The translations under genes and the position numbers were made by a program. Below, in pieces: positions 20,390-33,048 of a stretch of 64,000 bases of DNA. The notes beneath the pieces were generated by a model. It did no database searches and was not told where the DNA came from. It saw only the letters and a list, made by a program, of their open reading frames with translations. How positions within the stretch are numbered: the stretch's first letter is position 1; every line of letters begins with the position of its first letter. Origin of the DNA: Platerodrilus igneus (Eukaryota; Arthropoda; Insecta; Coleoptera; Lycidae); assembly GCA_036346225.1 (NCBI GenBank), contig JARFIW010000588.1, positions 2,609,501-2,673,500 of the forward strand, read 5' to 3'.

Positions 20390-23300
20390 TTAGTGAGGAA
20401 CCAGACTAAGACAGGTCACCAAAAGAGAACAGCATCTCTAAGACACACTACTGTAATATGGAAGGCAACAAGAAACCACCACATTACCTCCCAAGTACAC
20501 AGCGTACTGAAAATGTTTTAAAATAATAGCATCCTCTGGGGAAAAGATTCCAGAATTAAAATAGTCCTTCATTTGGATCTCCGGGAGGGGACTACTTCGG
20601 AGGATGCGATCAGAAAGTTAAAAAAAAAGTCGGGAACATTTTGTGAGTTGGAGCATGAAATTTCAAAGCCACAAAGCAAGTAGGTAACCTACAGAATCTG
20701 AAAATTGAAATGGATAGGTTAGCATTAGAGATGGTAGGGATTAGGAAAGTTCGGTGTCCAGAGACGAGGGATGTTTGGAGACTTTACGATCATTCATACA
20801 GGATCAGAGGAAGGAACAACAAAGGACACTATGTAGAATATTATTATAAAAGAACGGAGTACTCATGCCTAGATTAAAATCCAAACCGGTAAATACAGTA
20901 GCAATTCAAGTATACATGCCCACCTCTAGTTACAGTGAGGAGCTAGAAGCGATCTAAAAAGATATCGAAAACATACTAACATTCGTGAAACGACATAAAA
21001 AATTTAATAATTACGGGAGATTTTAATGCAGTGGTAGGCAAAGACCAGGAAGGAGTAGTAGTAGGTTTGTTTAGTTTAGGTATGAGGAACGACAGGGAAA
21101 ATAGGCTGGTCGAATTTTGTGAAAAAAACAATTTAACTATCACAAACACATTATTTTAACATAATGCGAGAAGATGATACATATGGAAGGTACCAAGAGA
21201 CATAGGAAGATATCAAACACTTTACATTCTTGTTAGACAATAGTTTAAGAATCAAGTAAGAGACTATAGAAGCACCCAGAAGCAGATATAGATACTGACC
21301 ACAACATTGTAATTATGAAGGCCACATTTTGATTTAAAAATTTGAAGAAAATGAACCCAAAAAGGCACGTTGACTTTGAAAACTAAAAGATAAAGATAGC
21401 TATGAAAGATTTGAAAAAACGCAAATGAATTGCTGAAAGACAACGGGAAAATGCCTGATACAAAAGAAATAGAAACAGAATGGAATAACATTAAATCTAG
21501 CTTAAACTTAACGGCGCGAGATAGGGTATACACAAAAAAAACAAGAAATTATGGATAACAAAGGATATCTTGAATTTATTAGGAGAAAAACGATAATACA
21601 AAAATAAACCAGACAAAGCAGGAAAACAAAGATACAAAGTCATAAAATGGGAAATTAATCGCAAACGCAGGAAAGATAAAGAACAATGGATTGATGAAAA
21701 GTACAAAGAGGTACAAACCAAAATGGAAATAGAAAAGACAGACGTAGTATACAAACTAATTAAAATGAATTTTTGGAATATAAAACCATATAGCAAAAAT
21801 ATAAGGTACACAGAAAAAAATGTCATTATAGAAAATCTAGAGAAAGTGGATAGATGGCAAGAATATATAGGGAATTTATATGCAGGAGAAGAGCTAACAG
21901 CATCAGAACAAGAATCAGACATTGGAAAGAATGACTTGGAATATCCTATACTTAGAGATGAGTTTGAATTAGCATTAAAAGGTTTGCAAAATGTTAAGGC
22001 ACCGGGTACAGATAAGTCACCGAATATAGCAAGCAGAAACTCAAAAAAGCCGCTGGACAAGCAGTAACAGAATTCTCTTCCAACTTGTAAGCTATATGTA
22101 TGAGACAAACAAAACACCCAAAGATTTCAAACGTAACATCATTGTCACCATACTAAAAACGAAAGGCTCGAATAGATGTGAAAATTATGGAACAATAAGT
22201 TTGACAGCACACATGACAAAAATATTAACTACAATTGTACAAAGACGAATGGAAAAACAAACTGAAGAAGTACTAGAAGATCAATTTGGGTTCATACGAT
22301 ACAGGAGAACACTGCAGGCTATTTTAACTCTGAGGGTGATAATGGAGAACACAATAGAAAAAGCATTCGACAACGTAAAATGGAAAAAAATGATTGAAAT
22401 ACTCAAAAAGATTGGAGCGAGTTTTAGGGATAGACGGATAAGTACATAGGTTACACAAAGAGCAAACAGCAGTAATAGAATTAGAGCAGGAACGTAGAGA
22501 AGTAAACATTAGGAAAGGAGTGAGACAGGGATGTGCACTATCCCCATTAACTTTTAACTTGTACATTGAAGAGGTAATGAATACTGTCAAATGCAAGAAG
22601 ACATTTGGAATTATTAAGCAGGGACAAAAGATTGATAGGCTTAGATTTGCAGATGATATAGCGGTATTAGTATCTAGTAAGGAAGAGATAGAAGCTGCTC
22701 TTGATGAAATCGAATTAGATCTAACAGAAGGATACGGTATGAAAATTAACAAAAATAAAACTAAAGTACTAGTATGCAAAGGAGGGGAAATAAATCAAAA
22801 ACAAGAATACAAATAGGTAACGAGAACTTACAAGGGGTTAAGAATTTCTGCTACTTAGGAAGCCAAGTAACGCAAAATGGGAAAAGCACAAAAGATATAA
22901 AACAAAGATTAGCACAAGGTCATGCTATATTTAACAAGAAAAGGCAATTAATGTGATCAAAGACAACAAACAGAAACAAGAAAAAGATTGCTTAAAACAT
23001 ATGTGTGGAGCAAGCACTGTACGGCTGTGAAACCTGGACAGTAGGAGAAGCAGACAAGAAAAAGATACAAGCCTTTGAAATGTGGTGCTACAGACGTATG
23101 ATGAAGAAATCAAAGACAGACAAAGTTAAGAACAAAGAGGTACTAGAAATGGTAGAGGAAGAGTATGTGGAAAACGGTAAAAAAAAGGAAACAGGATTAG
23201 GCCACATGAGGGAATACTGCAGAATATATTAGAAGCAAAGATAGGGAAAAAAGAGGTAGAAGTAGACCTAGGTTAGACTATTGCACACAGATACTGAAAG

Positions 23301-23400
23301 ATGTAGGCTGTGGGAATTTCAGGGAAATGTGCAGGTAAGCTCAGGATAGAAATCAATGAGACATGTGTCCAACCAATTGAAAGATGGAAAACCTAATGAC
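20390..23400 (+). mobile_element. RTE-type LINE, near full length, decayed
   Basis: The leader (20390-20640) matches 1-560 in reverse. Next comes an AP-endonuclease in many frames: ENLKIEMDRLAL-like start, IAIQVYMPTS-like stretch, and GDFNAVVGKDQEG near 21020-21060 with its catalytic Asp and Asn. RT frames are 21723-22067, 22096-22449 and 22520-22956, with NYGTISLTAHMTKILTTIVQ, QFGFIRYRRT, RQGCALSPLTFNLYIEEVMN and the catalytic FADD near 22650. The C-terminus is 22774-23350 with YGCETWTVGEADKK and a GRSRPRLDYCTQ-like end. At least six frameshifts or stops make it inactive. Proteins of this family are often mis-annotated in insects as craniofacial development protein 2-like. Confidence 0.85.
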
Positions 23401-23800
23401 GAAAAAAATAACTGTATTTAACCCTGATGATTATTATAAGCAACTACAGATATTGGTTTCATAATACTCTCAACTAATGTTAATTGTGCATAAGGATTTA
23501 CTGGAAAACTATTAATTCAGCAAATGTCTAAGTTTTGGGTGCGGCCTAACCCCCTTCAGATACCACTAAATCCTGGTGAAATAGGGCATATAATTAGGAA
23601 ACAGCAGAAGGGAACCAAGCTGTATCTAGCCTGTGGGAATTTCAGGGAACAGTATAGGCTAGCTCAGAATAGAAATAAGTGAAGTTAGGCATCCACCCAG
23701 TTTCCAGACGGAAAACCTAATGACGAAAAACGTAATTGCACTTAAATCTGACGATTGTTATAAACAACCACAGCTGTTGGTGTTGAAATATTTTCAACTA
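23401..23800 (+). repeat. duplicated 3' end of the RTE-type LINE
   Basis: The block GGGAATTTCAGGGAA...ACCTAATGACGAAAAA...TTTTCAACTAA occurs at 23310-23475 and again, diverged, at 23635-23800. The linking sequence 23480-23600 recurs right of the fold-back at 25160-25330. The LINE tail was thus locally duplicated before or around the insertion of the fold-back element. Confidence 0.65.
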
Positions 23801-25131
23801 ATTCTTCTTAATCTTCTTTGGAAATTAAACCACTCATAGTTCTTAAAATCATCTTTATTTACATTTTGATCCATGAACTCGGATCGTTGTCAAAATAATA
23901 AAAACTTCAAGTTTGACATTTATGACATAAATTGAAGACGCCTTTGGTTTATTGATGTTCGAAATATTTGGTTTGAGTACATTAAGCAAAAATTTTTAAA
24001 GTTTAAAAGAATGATTGCCTTCAATTTGTGTTGCGGCCTGGGACCGACTTTTTTTAGGTAGTCAATACGCTTAACGTGAAATCAACTGATTAATTATTAT
24101 TTGTGAATTTTATATAAATTCAATAACTTGGGGATTGGAAAACATTTTTTAACATTCTTCTATTTATACGATTGAGAGGATGGTTATTAAAGAAGTGTGT
24201 GATTACGTTACCGTAAGGCTTAAGCAGTGGTTTTTTTATATTTATTTTGAGGGGGAAAAATCATTACGATTTAGGCTACCTCTTTGGTAGATTTTAACAT
24301 GGTTCTGAAGCGACCCTATTGCGGGTTTACACTTGTCAGACACCAATGCTGTTTTACAGGGGTTGTTAATATGCTTATTGTTATGTAATTAGTTGTATGT
24401 ATAAATAGAAATCATGTATGTAGGCTGTATTTCATGTTAATATCATGATTTCTATTTATACATACAACAACTAATTACATAATAATAAGCATATTAACAA
24501 CCCCTGTAAAACAGCATTGGTATCTGACAAGTGTAAACCCGTCTTAGGGTCGCCTCAGAACCATATACAATCTTCATAAAACAACATTGGTATCTGATAA
24601 GTGTAAACCTGTCATAGGGTCGCCTCAGAACCACGTTAAAATCTACGAAAGAGGTAGCCTAAATCGTAATGATTTTTCCCCCTCAAAATAAATATAAAAA
24701 AACAACTGGTTAAGCCTTATGGTAACGCAATCGCACACTTCTTTAATAACCATCCTCTCAATCGTATAAATAGAAGAATGTTAAAAAATGTTTTCCAATC
24801 CCCAAGTTATTGAATTTATATAAAATTCACAAATAAAAATTAATCAGTTGATTTCACGTTAAGCGTATTGACCACCTAAAAAAAAGTTGGTCCCAGGCCG
24901 TAACACAAATTGAAGGCAATCATTCATTTAAACTTTAAAAATTTTTGCTTAGTGTACTCAAACCAAATATTTCGAACATCAATAAATCAGTCACCTTCAA
25001 TTTATGTCATAAATGTCAAACTTGAAGTTTTTATTATTTTGACAATGATCCTAGGTCATGGATCGAAACGTAAATAAAGATGATTTTAAGAACTATGAGT
25101 GGTTTAATTCCCAAAGAAGATTAAGAAGAAT
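23801..25131. mobile_element. 1.33-kb fold-back (long inverted repeat) element
   Basis: The left arm 23801-24416 and right arm 24444-25131 are inverted copies around a 27-nt loop, and the match runs almost to the outermost bases. The right arm is about 70 nt longer because a block containing GGTCGCCTCAGAACCA is present twice there (24500-24630). Neither arm has a supported ORF. It is flanked on both sides by RTE-type LINE sequence. It could be a fold-back or MITE-like element, or an inverted duplication made by break repair. A transcript would form ~600-bp double-stranded RNA. Confidence 0.85.
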
Positions 25132-25140
25132 GCTAAACAA

Positions 25141-25461
25141 AAGACAACAAACATACAGGGAGTATTTTCAACTAATGTTGCTTGCACAAAAGGATATATT
25201 AGAAAACTATTAATTCGGCAAATGTTCAAGCAATGGGGTATCTTGGTAGCAGCAGGCTGCTTAACCCTCTTCACATACTACTGAATATCGGGAAAATAAG
25301 GTATATATTTATAAACAATAGAAGGGGAACCAAACTGCATCTAACAAGAAAGAACAGTGGTTATGTTCGAAGACAATAAACAGAAACAAGGAGAAAATTG
25401 TTGAAAGCATATGTGCGGAGCACAGCACAGTACGTTTATGAAATAGAGGCAGTAGGAGAGT
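25141..25461 (+). mobile_element. RTE-type LINE copy, left part
   Basis: Matches 23461-23600 (tail) and then 22961-23060 of the 20-kb LINE (ACAATAAACAGAAACAAGGA, the C-terminal RT region). It continues, without loss, at 26998 on the other side of a solo LTR. Confidence 0.7.
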
Positions 25462-26993
25462 TGTTACGTTTTTTTCGTGGCAGCACGTTGGGTGCCAAAT
25501 TTCTGTTACGTTGGCTTGTAGCCGTGCGTAACCCAAAGAAAATCAAAGAAATGACCGGGTTCAATCGGAGATTAGGGGGGGTTGTAGAAAGCAGACTAAC
25601 ATATGATGTATGCGGCGGTAAGGAGTTAGTGACAATACCTGCAAGAAAATTAGTTAAGCAAACCTGAAATAAAAGAATAATAAGCATAGCAGCAATGAAA
25701 AGTCTAAGTTATTCAGTACTTTGTAAAATGTAAATAAAACTGTTTAGATAAACTATATAATATAATCACGATAAAAGCATTACAAACATTTTTATCACAA
25801 AGTGAGGTAATATTGGGGAGTAGCAGAAACGTTTCCTCACACACCAATTAAACATAAATCAGACAAAATGCTAACAAAAGATAAATAGATAAGACACAAT
25901 TGATATGAGTAATCCAGTAGTATTGATTTTGTTTTTCTTTCTTTTTTTTCTTCTTAATAGCATGCTCTTCTATTGTAAAAGGTATCAGAACGACAAAGAT
26001 ATTTTAAAACAACGGCTAGATATTTAAAGTCATATCAAGTAGGAAATAGATCAACTTACATAAAGTCCTTCAGTAACGCTTCCTTGCAATTGAAGTGTGG
26101 GATACACGATGTCCTGCACTAACGAAGCACTTCACCCTTGACTGTGGGGGTGTTGATGGAATTTCTTACACTTTACACTAATCACACCTACGTATTTCAC
26201 TGGTGTTAGCAGCAGACATTATCATGCTGATAGAACTATGTAGCATTGATAAATTTCTTGTTAATTCAATTAGTAAAGCAACGCGTATCACTAAGTCAAT
26301 GTTCCGTAAAACACACGTCAAGTTCTACTACTTTTATTTCCAACAGAAAATCAACAAAAAACAATTAGTAAAGCTACGCGTACCACTAAAACCGTCAGTC
26401 AATGACCTTAAAACCGCGCTTGTGGTCAATCAAACACGTTACATATAAAAGCATACTTCCTTCAAAAGCCATCAGAACTACACTCCCATCTGTTTATTTC
26501 ACAAGAAAAACAACTAAAACCGTGTCGTGCTTGTTTATGAACACTTCGAAAATTTATCACGCATTAATTCTCACTATTTTCAAAGCAACAAGGAAACAGT
26601 ATTTTTAACGTAATTAGTATATAGGAACAAAAGCACAAACAAACTAAAACTGCTCATCTGTTTTATTCAATCGTTGTTATTCCAACCTCTTATCGCCTAT
26701 TCTCTAGACTTGTATATCCACATAAGGAACACAATTTATATCAGTGGTTAGACAAGAACGATGCAATCCACCCATTATAATACGACACATTTTATTTAAG
26801 GATGTGTTACAATCTCGATCACCTAACCACACTATCGAATTGTAGAGAGTGAAAGTCGATAATCGCGTAATATAATATAAAGGGATTATTCGCAAACGAG
26901 TTAATAAATATAAAACATAGAGATAGTAGTTGCAGAAATGTGTTTACGAATTGAGTAGTGTAAAAAGGTTAAACTATAAAAATGCCCGTTACA
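25462..26993 (-). mobile_element. solo LTR E, Gypsy-like, with perfect target duplication
   Basis: The ends are TGTAACGGGCATTT (minus strand start at 26993) and ...CGTAACA (end at 25462), so terminal TGTTACG/CGTAACA inverted repeats are perfect or nearly so. It is flanked by GAGT at 25458-25461 and 26994-26997, a 4-bp target duplication as expected for Ty3/Gypsy integrase. The LINE sequence is continuous across the empty site. Near its 3' end (minus) is a PBS-like stretch TTTGGCACCCAACGTGC (~25487-25503) that lies inside the LTR. No internal region remains. Confidence 0.8.
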
Positions 26994-26997
26994 GAGT

Positions 26998-27375
26998 CAG
27001 ACAGAAAAACTGTGGAATATTGTGCTTGAGATGTATGAGGGTGATAGCATGGACAGACAAAGTTCATAACAAAGCGGTTATAGAAATAGTAAGAGAATAA
27101 AGATATCTGTCAAAAACAAAAAAAAAACATAGGAGAAATAGGAAGGCGGGATACGTTCTATGTGATTTTTGGAGAATAGAGTGGGATATCTTAGAAGCAG
27201 AGATAGAAAAATAGAGGTACAGGTGGACCTGTATCAGAGTATTGTACACAGATAGTGATAGATGCAGACTGTGCAAATTTCAGGGAAATGTGTAGGTTAG
27301 TTCAGAATAGGAAACAATGAGGGTACACGTCTAACCAGTTCCAGGACTGAAGACCTGATGATGATGATAAAGAGG
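26998..27375 (+). mobile_element. RTE-type LINE copy, right part and 3' end
   Basis: Continues the LINE interrupted at 25461: AAACTGTGGAATATTGTGC aligns with the 23055-23090 region. It then carries the C-terminal tail (DAGC, FREMCRLVQNRK-like) and ends in a (GAT)n-type tail CTGATGATGATGATAAA at 27355-27372. Confidence 0.75.
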
Positions 27376-28120
27376 TATAAGTTTCGTATCACTGTACAAT
27401 GTGTAGAATATTAAATCATGCGAAGATAAAATGAATATTTACTTACAAGTTTTAACCAAGCACCTTCGAGACAATATTCAGAGGAGCATTCATGGATATC
27501 CAAATTTGCTGCACTGTCTGCAGAAGAGACCTGGAAATGATAAAGAAAAAAGTGAATGAGATAAGATGTCCACGTCTGCACACATCATACTTCAAGATAG
27601 TAAAAGCTGTCCACCTGACTACCTAGAACAGATTCACATCCCCATCTTTGTTTCGAGGTCAATCTAGTAATTTATTTATACAACTTAGAGCTACTTTATG
27701 TATCTAAATTCATTATGGTACCTGTAATACCTTTTAACGTTTGTTAATTGACAATTGAATCTATACTCAACTACTTTTGAATTCTGTACAGTATAGTACA
27801 AACCATACAAGACGATCCCCTGTTGTTAATAAATCATCGAGATGGACTAAATAAAATAGAAATGCAAAGAAGTATACTTACAGTTTTGTGTATAACCTGT
27901 AGCAGTCGCAGCAGAACGTCCAGACCGTATGTGGAATACAGCAATACCTAGAAGAGTACAATTATGAGTTCGCAATAACTCACAGTTGTGCAGTAATTTG
28001 TTTTTGTATTAATGCATTTTGCATCATGTCAGGAAATTAATAATTAATGAGAAATGAAGACAAAACAGTTCCTGACCCAGTATTAGCATTAAATAAATTA
28101 AAAAATTATTTCCATCAAAT
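27376..28120. other. no gene seen
   Basis: No coding frame or recognisable repeat. Confidence 0.4.
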
Positions 28121-28745
28121 TATCTGGCTCGTTGTTTTCAACGAACTTCGTTCGTTTATGAAATCGATTTGTCGTCCGTCTGTCTGTCCGTCCGAGGCCT
28201 TTCTAATGGTCGGACATCAATGTGTGATACATCAATCGATTCAGCTCGGTGTCCTGAGCTTAAGTTTTGATGTCAGTTGAAATCGGGCCACGGGACGCCG
28301 TGCCCCGCCGATATTCCGTCGGGAAAATTAAAATTTCAAATAGGTCCAAAATTAATGTGCGATACATATTTGGACTCCCTAACATAGCTGAGTCGAAATA
28401 TGGTACCCCCACAAAATCTGACCACGGATACCCGACCCCCGGGAATTAATTTTATCAAAATTTCAAATAGGTCCAAAATTAATGTGCGATACATATTTGG
28501 ACTCCCCTAACATAGCTGAGTCGAAATATGGTACCCCCCACAAAATCTGACCACGGATACCCGACCCCCCCGGGGAATTAATTTTTATCAAAATTTCAAA
28601 TAGGTCCAAAATTAATGTGCGATACATATTTAGAATCCTCTGAAAAACTGAATCGAAATATTGATGCCCCCTTATTTACACACACACACACAAAAACACA
28701 TACATACATACATACATACATACATACACAAACACATATATAGCT
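28120..28745. repeat. tandem ~125-bp repeat with (CA)n/(CATA)n tail
   Basis: After a CpG-containing lead (GTCCGTCTGTCTGTCCGTCC near 28165), a ~125-bp unit beginning AAAATTTCAAATAGGTCC recurs at about 28330, 28456 and 28588, the third unit cut short. The array ends in (CA)n and (CATA)n microsatellite at 28677-28735. The layout suggests the tail of a short transposon or a satellite seed. It is unrelated to anything else in this window. Confidence 0.7.
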
Positions 28746-29117
28746 TTTAAAATATTTATTCAATAAAATAAAATATATTAAAATGTCTCTTTTGTTGTTT
28801 ATAAATTTTTGTATTTTATCTGAATACTTATAATTATTACAACATAATAATTTTAATTTCTTTAAATTGTTTTAAAGTAAGTCTACATTTGGAAGTTCGT
28901 TGCGACAATGCCTTGCATTTTCAACTTGTTTTTAAATCTTATTCTTTTTTAATAAGTTTCTTTATAGGAAATAAAGGTACAAAGCAGACAGCAATATGTT
29001 AAGGTGTATTTAAAATAAAGATTTTTACTCCAAATATTTTTAAATTTAATTATATTCATTTATTTATAAGTATTAACTTAAATATATTCTAATAATTAGT
29101 ATTCGTAAACGATATTA
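28746..29117 (-). other. 3' UTR and flank of SKI2 helicase gene
   Basis: AT-rich. On the minus strand, a polyadenylation-like ATAAATAAA lies at about 29057-29066, some 50 nt after the SKI2 stop codon, so the transcript probably ends soon after. Nothing else is seen. Confidence 0.45.
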
Positions 29118-29330
29118 TTAGAAAGCTTCACTGGTGGTGTATAAACTCTCTGCAAATACTATATCACGTTTAATAGCAGCAGACGCTTCTTCCATTTTAC
29201 TTTGAAACTTTGAATCTCCTGTAATTCTTGCAGCATTGCGTACATCACACAGAGTTTCATTCAATTGTTGGATACATCTAACAATAATTCCTTCCTGTAT
29301 GTCTGTCAGTAACATGATTTCGGCAAAAGG
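29118..29330 (-). CDS. SKIC2: SKI2 helicase last exon
   Basis: Acceptor ATCTAG at 29331, then PFAEIMLLTDIQEGIIVRC and on to the stop TAA at 29118-29120. In other Ski2 proteins WARG/SK is followed at once by PF.E, which fixes the splice between 52825 and 29330. The 70 residues are the last helices of the DSHCT domain. Confidence 0.93.
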   Translation of the reverse strand, partial: PFAEIMLLTDIQEGIIVRCIQQLNETLCDVRNAARITGDSKFQSKMEEASAAIKRDIVFAESLYTTSEAF

Positions 29331-32300
29331 CTAGATTATTAACAAATAGTTGTTACATGTTCTATAAAGTATTTTTATCATCAAGTATCAAGGATTATAC
29401 AACACAATATGTATTAAATAAAATATACTTAAAAAAATTGAAGTTAAAAGTTTCATCAATCTTCAAAAGACCAAATATTGAAAATTAATAAAGTAGTATA
29501 GTTCTCGCAATTTCTAAACCGACTTTCGTCACAAAGATGTCACGCCATATCAACTACAAATGATATTCTTGTCTTATTCTAACTCCAGAAAAAAGTTTCC
29601 TTCTCGGTTTGCAAATTTTGCAATGATGCCGCCTTCATTTGAGACATTTGTTGACAACTAATTTAACTTGTTTGGGTTATTTTAGATTTTCGTTGACGTT
29701 CTTATTTCATATCATTAGTCTCTTGCGTAGTTTTTGTCCCGCATTTTGTGTTATTTTTGTTTGCATTTAAAGTTGTTCTTTTCAGAACAGATGCGTTATT
29801 TTGGTTTGGGTGAATAAACCATGTCCGGTTCACGTTTAGGAAGTAGAGGGCAAACCTTAAAAACAAATTTTCACACCTGTTCGTCCTCTTACTTTAAATT
29901 AATAAACTTAACCTCTTGAAGTCTTGATTATTGGTGGCTATTATTCTGTGCCCGGTATAACGTGTATGGCTATTTAATTAACAATATATAACACATTAAA
30001 AACATTCAATTAAAATATTTAAAATATACTTACTAGTACAAATTCCCACATAATAACATTTATTATTAAGCTAAACAGCTTAGACTGCAATTTTGTCAGT
30101 ATAAAATCATTCTACAAGTTACCTTTTAACAAGTAACAAACCACATTCCATCACCAATTACTAAATAAATGCAAAATCTATATTGTAACGATAGCATCAT
30201 TGTAGTTACGAGGAATTGCTATTTTGATAGTGGCAACGGCGCCATTATATGACATCACAAATATTGATGACGAAAGTCGGTTTAGAAATTGCAAGAACTA
30301 TAGAAGTTGCAAAAGAAACAAACCTGTTAAGGTGTTATATACAGTTTTGACTCTAGAAAATCTAGTCGGTAATCCACAGAAAAAACTTGGTGAAGTATTC
30401 TGCTAAAAATCCTGCTTCGGTAAGGTACCGAAAACATCGACTGTACTAACAAAAACTAGTTGCCGACTACCTCAGTAGGGTGGGTGGTGTAAGTGTTTAA
30501 GAGGGTCCTGGATTACTATCGTGTGTGGAATATGTATCTTGGATGGCACCTAATCTCACAGGGTTTCTAGAGAAACGCCCTAAAGAGAATAACAAGAGGG
30601 TGCCAAAATCGGAGATCACGAGAGTGATTCTGGCTTAAAATTTATCTAAGGAATCGTTAAGTACACTTACTAACATAAAACAAACCTTAACCTAAAAACA
30701 CTAATATACCTATTTAAAACTGCTAGCTGAAAGGAGGGTTTCTAAAATCAAATATTAACTGACCTGAATTTTTAGTCACATTTCTAGGTAATTGCAAAAT
30801 AACTTTTTACAACAATACCGTAACTATACTTTCACATTAAAAAAACAAACATAAACATAGAGTTACATTAATATACACGATTGTGTTTTCAACGGTATTA
30901 TACACACATGATTATTACAAATACATAATAGACATTCTTAAGCACATAATAAAAATCAAATATATCACAAATTCACTAACTAAATTCTTAACCTAATCAC
31001 CCAGATGTACTGTAGGAACGTTTTGTCATCATGCAATGAATTCAATATGTTCTGTTATTTATAAATTTTTTTGGATATAGTTTCAGATAGTTTTCATAAA
31101 TACCTGATAAGTGATTGTTGCCTAAACTAATGTAGACACCATTAAATGCCTCCATCTATTTGGAGTAATAAACAATAAATAACAGACGGTCCGTGATGCG
31201 ATAAAAATTGAACTATAGCCAAACACAAACAAGATGACGTGACAAAATATAAGAGAAATTTGGATTTTCTGGGAAATATACTACATAATATAGAACGCCT
31301 ATGTGAGATATAAAGCGTTTTACCAAGAGTCTGCACCGGAAATTTTGAGAAATACCGTCTTGCAATGATAAGCGCAAGGTACAACACCTTAATTGACAAA
31401 CACGTGAGGAAAACCAATGGACAAATAGGAGGTGTAGTCTATATAAATAAGGCGGACCTTGTAACAGCCAGTATCTCTGTAAACAAGGAACGAACCACAT
31501 CAGTCAAACATAAATTACTACGCAAAGTCAACTTAGTAAAAATAAATGATTAAGTGAATTCAAAGTGCAAAGTAAAGTGCCAATTAATACAATAGAAGCG
31601 GCCGTTTTCTTTTAAAAACGTAAGGTAAACTATTAATTAAATATAATTCTAATATTTAAGAATGTAGGGCTCCAATTAAGCTTCAAGGAAACAATTCTAA
31701 ATAAACTTTCAGAGAAACTTCTAAATGACCTTCAAATAACGACAGATCAATTCTAAATAACCTTCAAACAACGACGTATAAATTTTAAACAAAAATTAAA
31801 CTCCAAATAAGTTCTGAGGAAACTTCAAATTAAACTACAAGTCATTCCAAGTAATTATAAACAGAAGAATTCAAGCAGATTTAAGTAATTATTCTGGTCA
31901 ATGAATTGAGGAAACTACGCTAAGAATTAACTGGGGGAAGCGGTAACAGAGAATCAAATTGGAAACAATCCATCCACATACAGAAGCAGTTCCAAGAAAC
32001 AAACAGGGAAAAACATGGGTCAGAGATTTAGAATCATTTATTAGCAGATTACTATTTTCAAATTTTTAACATCTTCAATTATTTATATTGAAGTATTTGT
32101 AAGGGTCATCAAAAATCTTTTGAGAATTTATAAAAATAGATAGAAGATCGTTTGAACGTTCAAAAGGGCTTCGAAGTAAATTACAGTGGTATTTTGCTGA
32201 CTTTCAGGGAGTCTACTTTTGGTGGAATCATATAAATATTAATATTCTATTCAGGGGCTAATTTTTGAATATAAAATCAAATCAATAAGTCATTAAAATA

Positions 32301-32575
32301 CAAAGTGTAAATATTGTCAATTATTATACGAATTTTTGGTTTGCTTCATTTACATTACTTCAACAGACAGGAGCTAGAGAAAAGAGGGTTAAACAGTCTT
32401 TATTGTCGTGTCGTTGGGCACTCTGTGTTAATTAGATTGAGCTACCCGAGGCAGATGTATAAAAAGAGATATAGGTTTAGAGGCACAGAGTAAAAGCCGA
32501 GTACAAACATAGCAATAAAGTTATATGACACATCAACGTGAAACTGGAATATCAAAAGAGGATAAATAGCATAGC

Positions 32576-32630
<55 letters not shown>

Positions 32631-32638
32631 CAGTAAGA

Positions 32639-32683
<45 letters not shown>

Positions 32684-32859
32684 TTATTAAGATGAAATGA
32701 AAACCCAACTTTGTATTTAAAGTTGAATTACCATTTCAAATCGAACTAGTAATTGAAAACCACTAAAAGAACGGCTACAGCAATAGTAAATTTTTCATCT
32801 TAATAACTATTAATATATATTAAGCATTCATTTGCATTCCAAATGTGGATTATTCTTCC

Positions 32860-32926
<67 letters not shown>

Positions 32927-33003
32927 AGATGTATCTGTAAACAAACTCTATGAAAATAATAGAGTCTATTGACGAATACAAATCGGGCTGGTAGTTATAT
33001 ATA

Positions 33004-33048
<45 letters not shown>

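Noticed and set aside
21497..22117. Minus-strand frame of 206 residues, hydrophobic
   Set aside because: Longest frame in the window but antisense to the LINE; its Phe/Leu/Ser-rich make-up follows from A-rich coding on the other strand.
22324..22779. Minus-strand frame of 151 residues
   Set aside because: Antisense shadow of the LINE reverse transcriptase.
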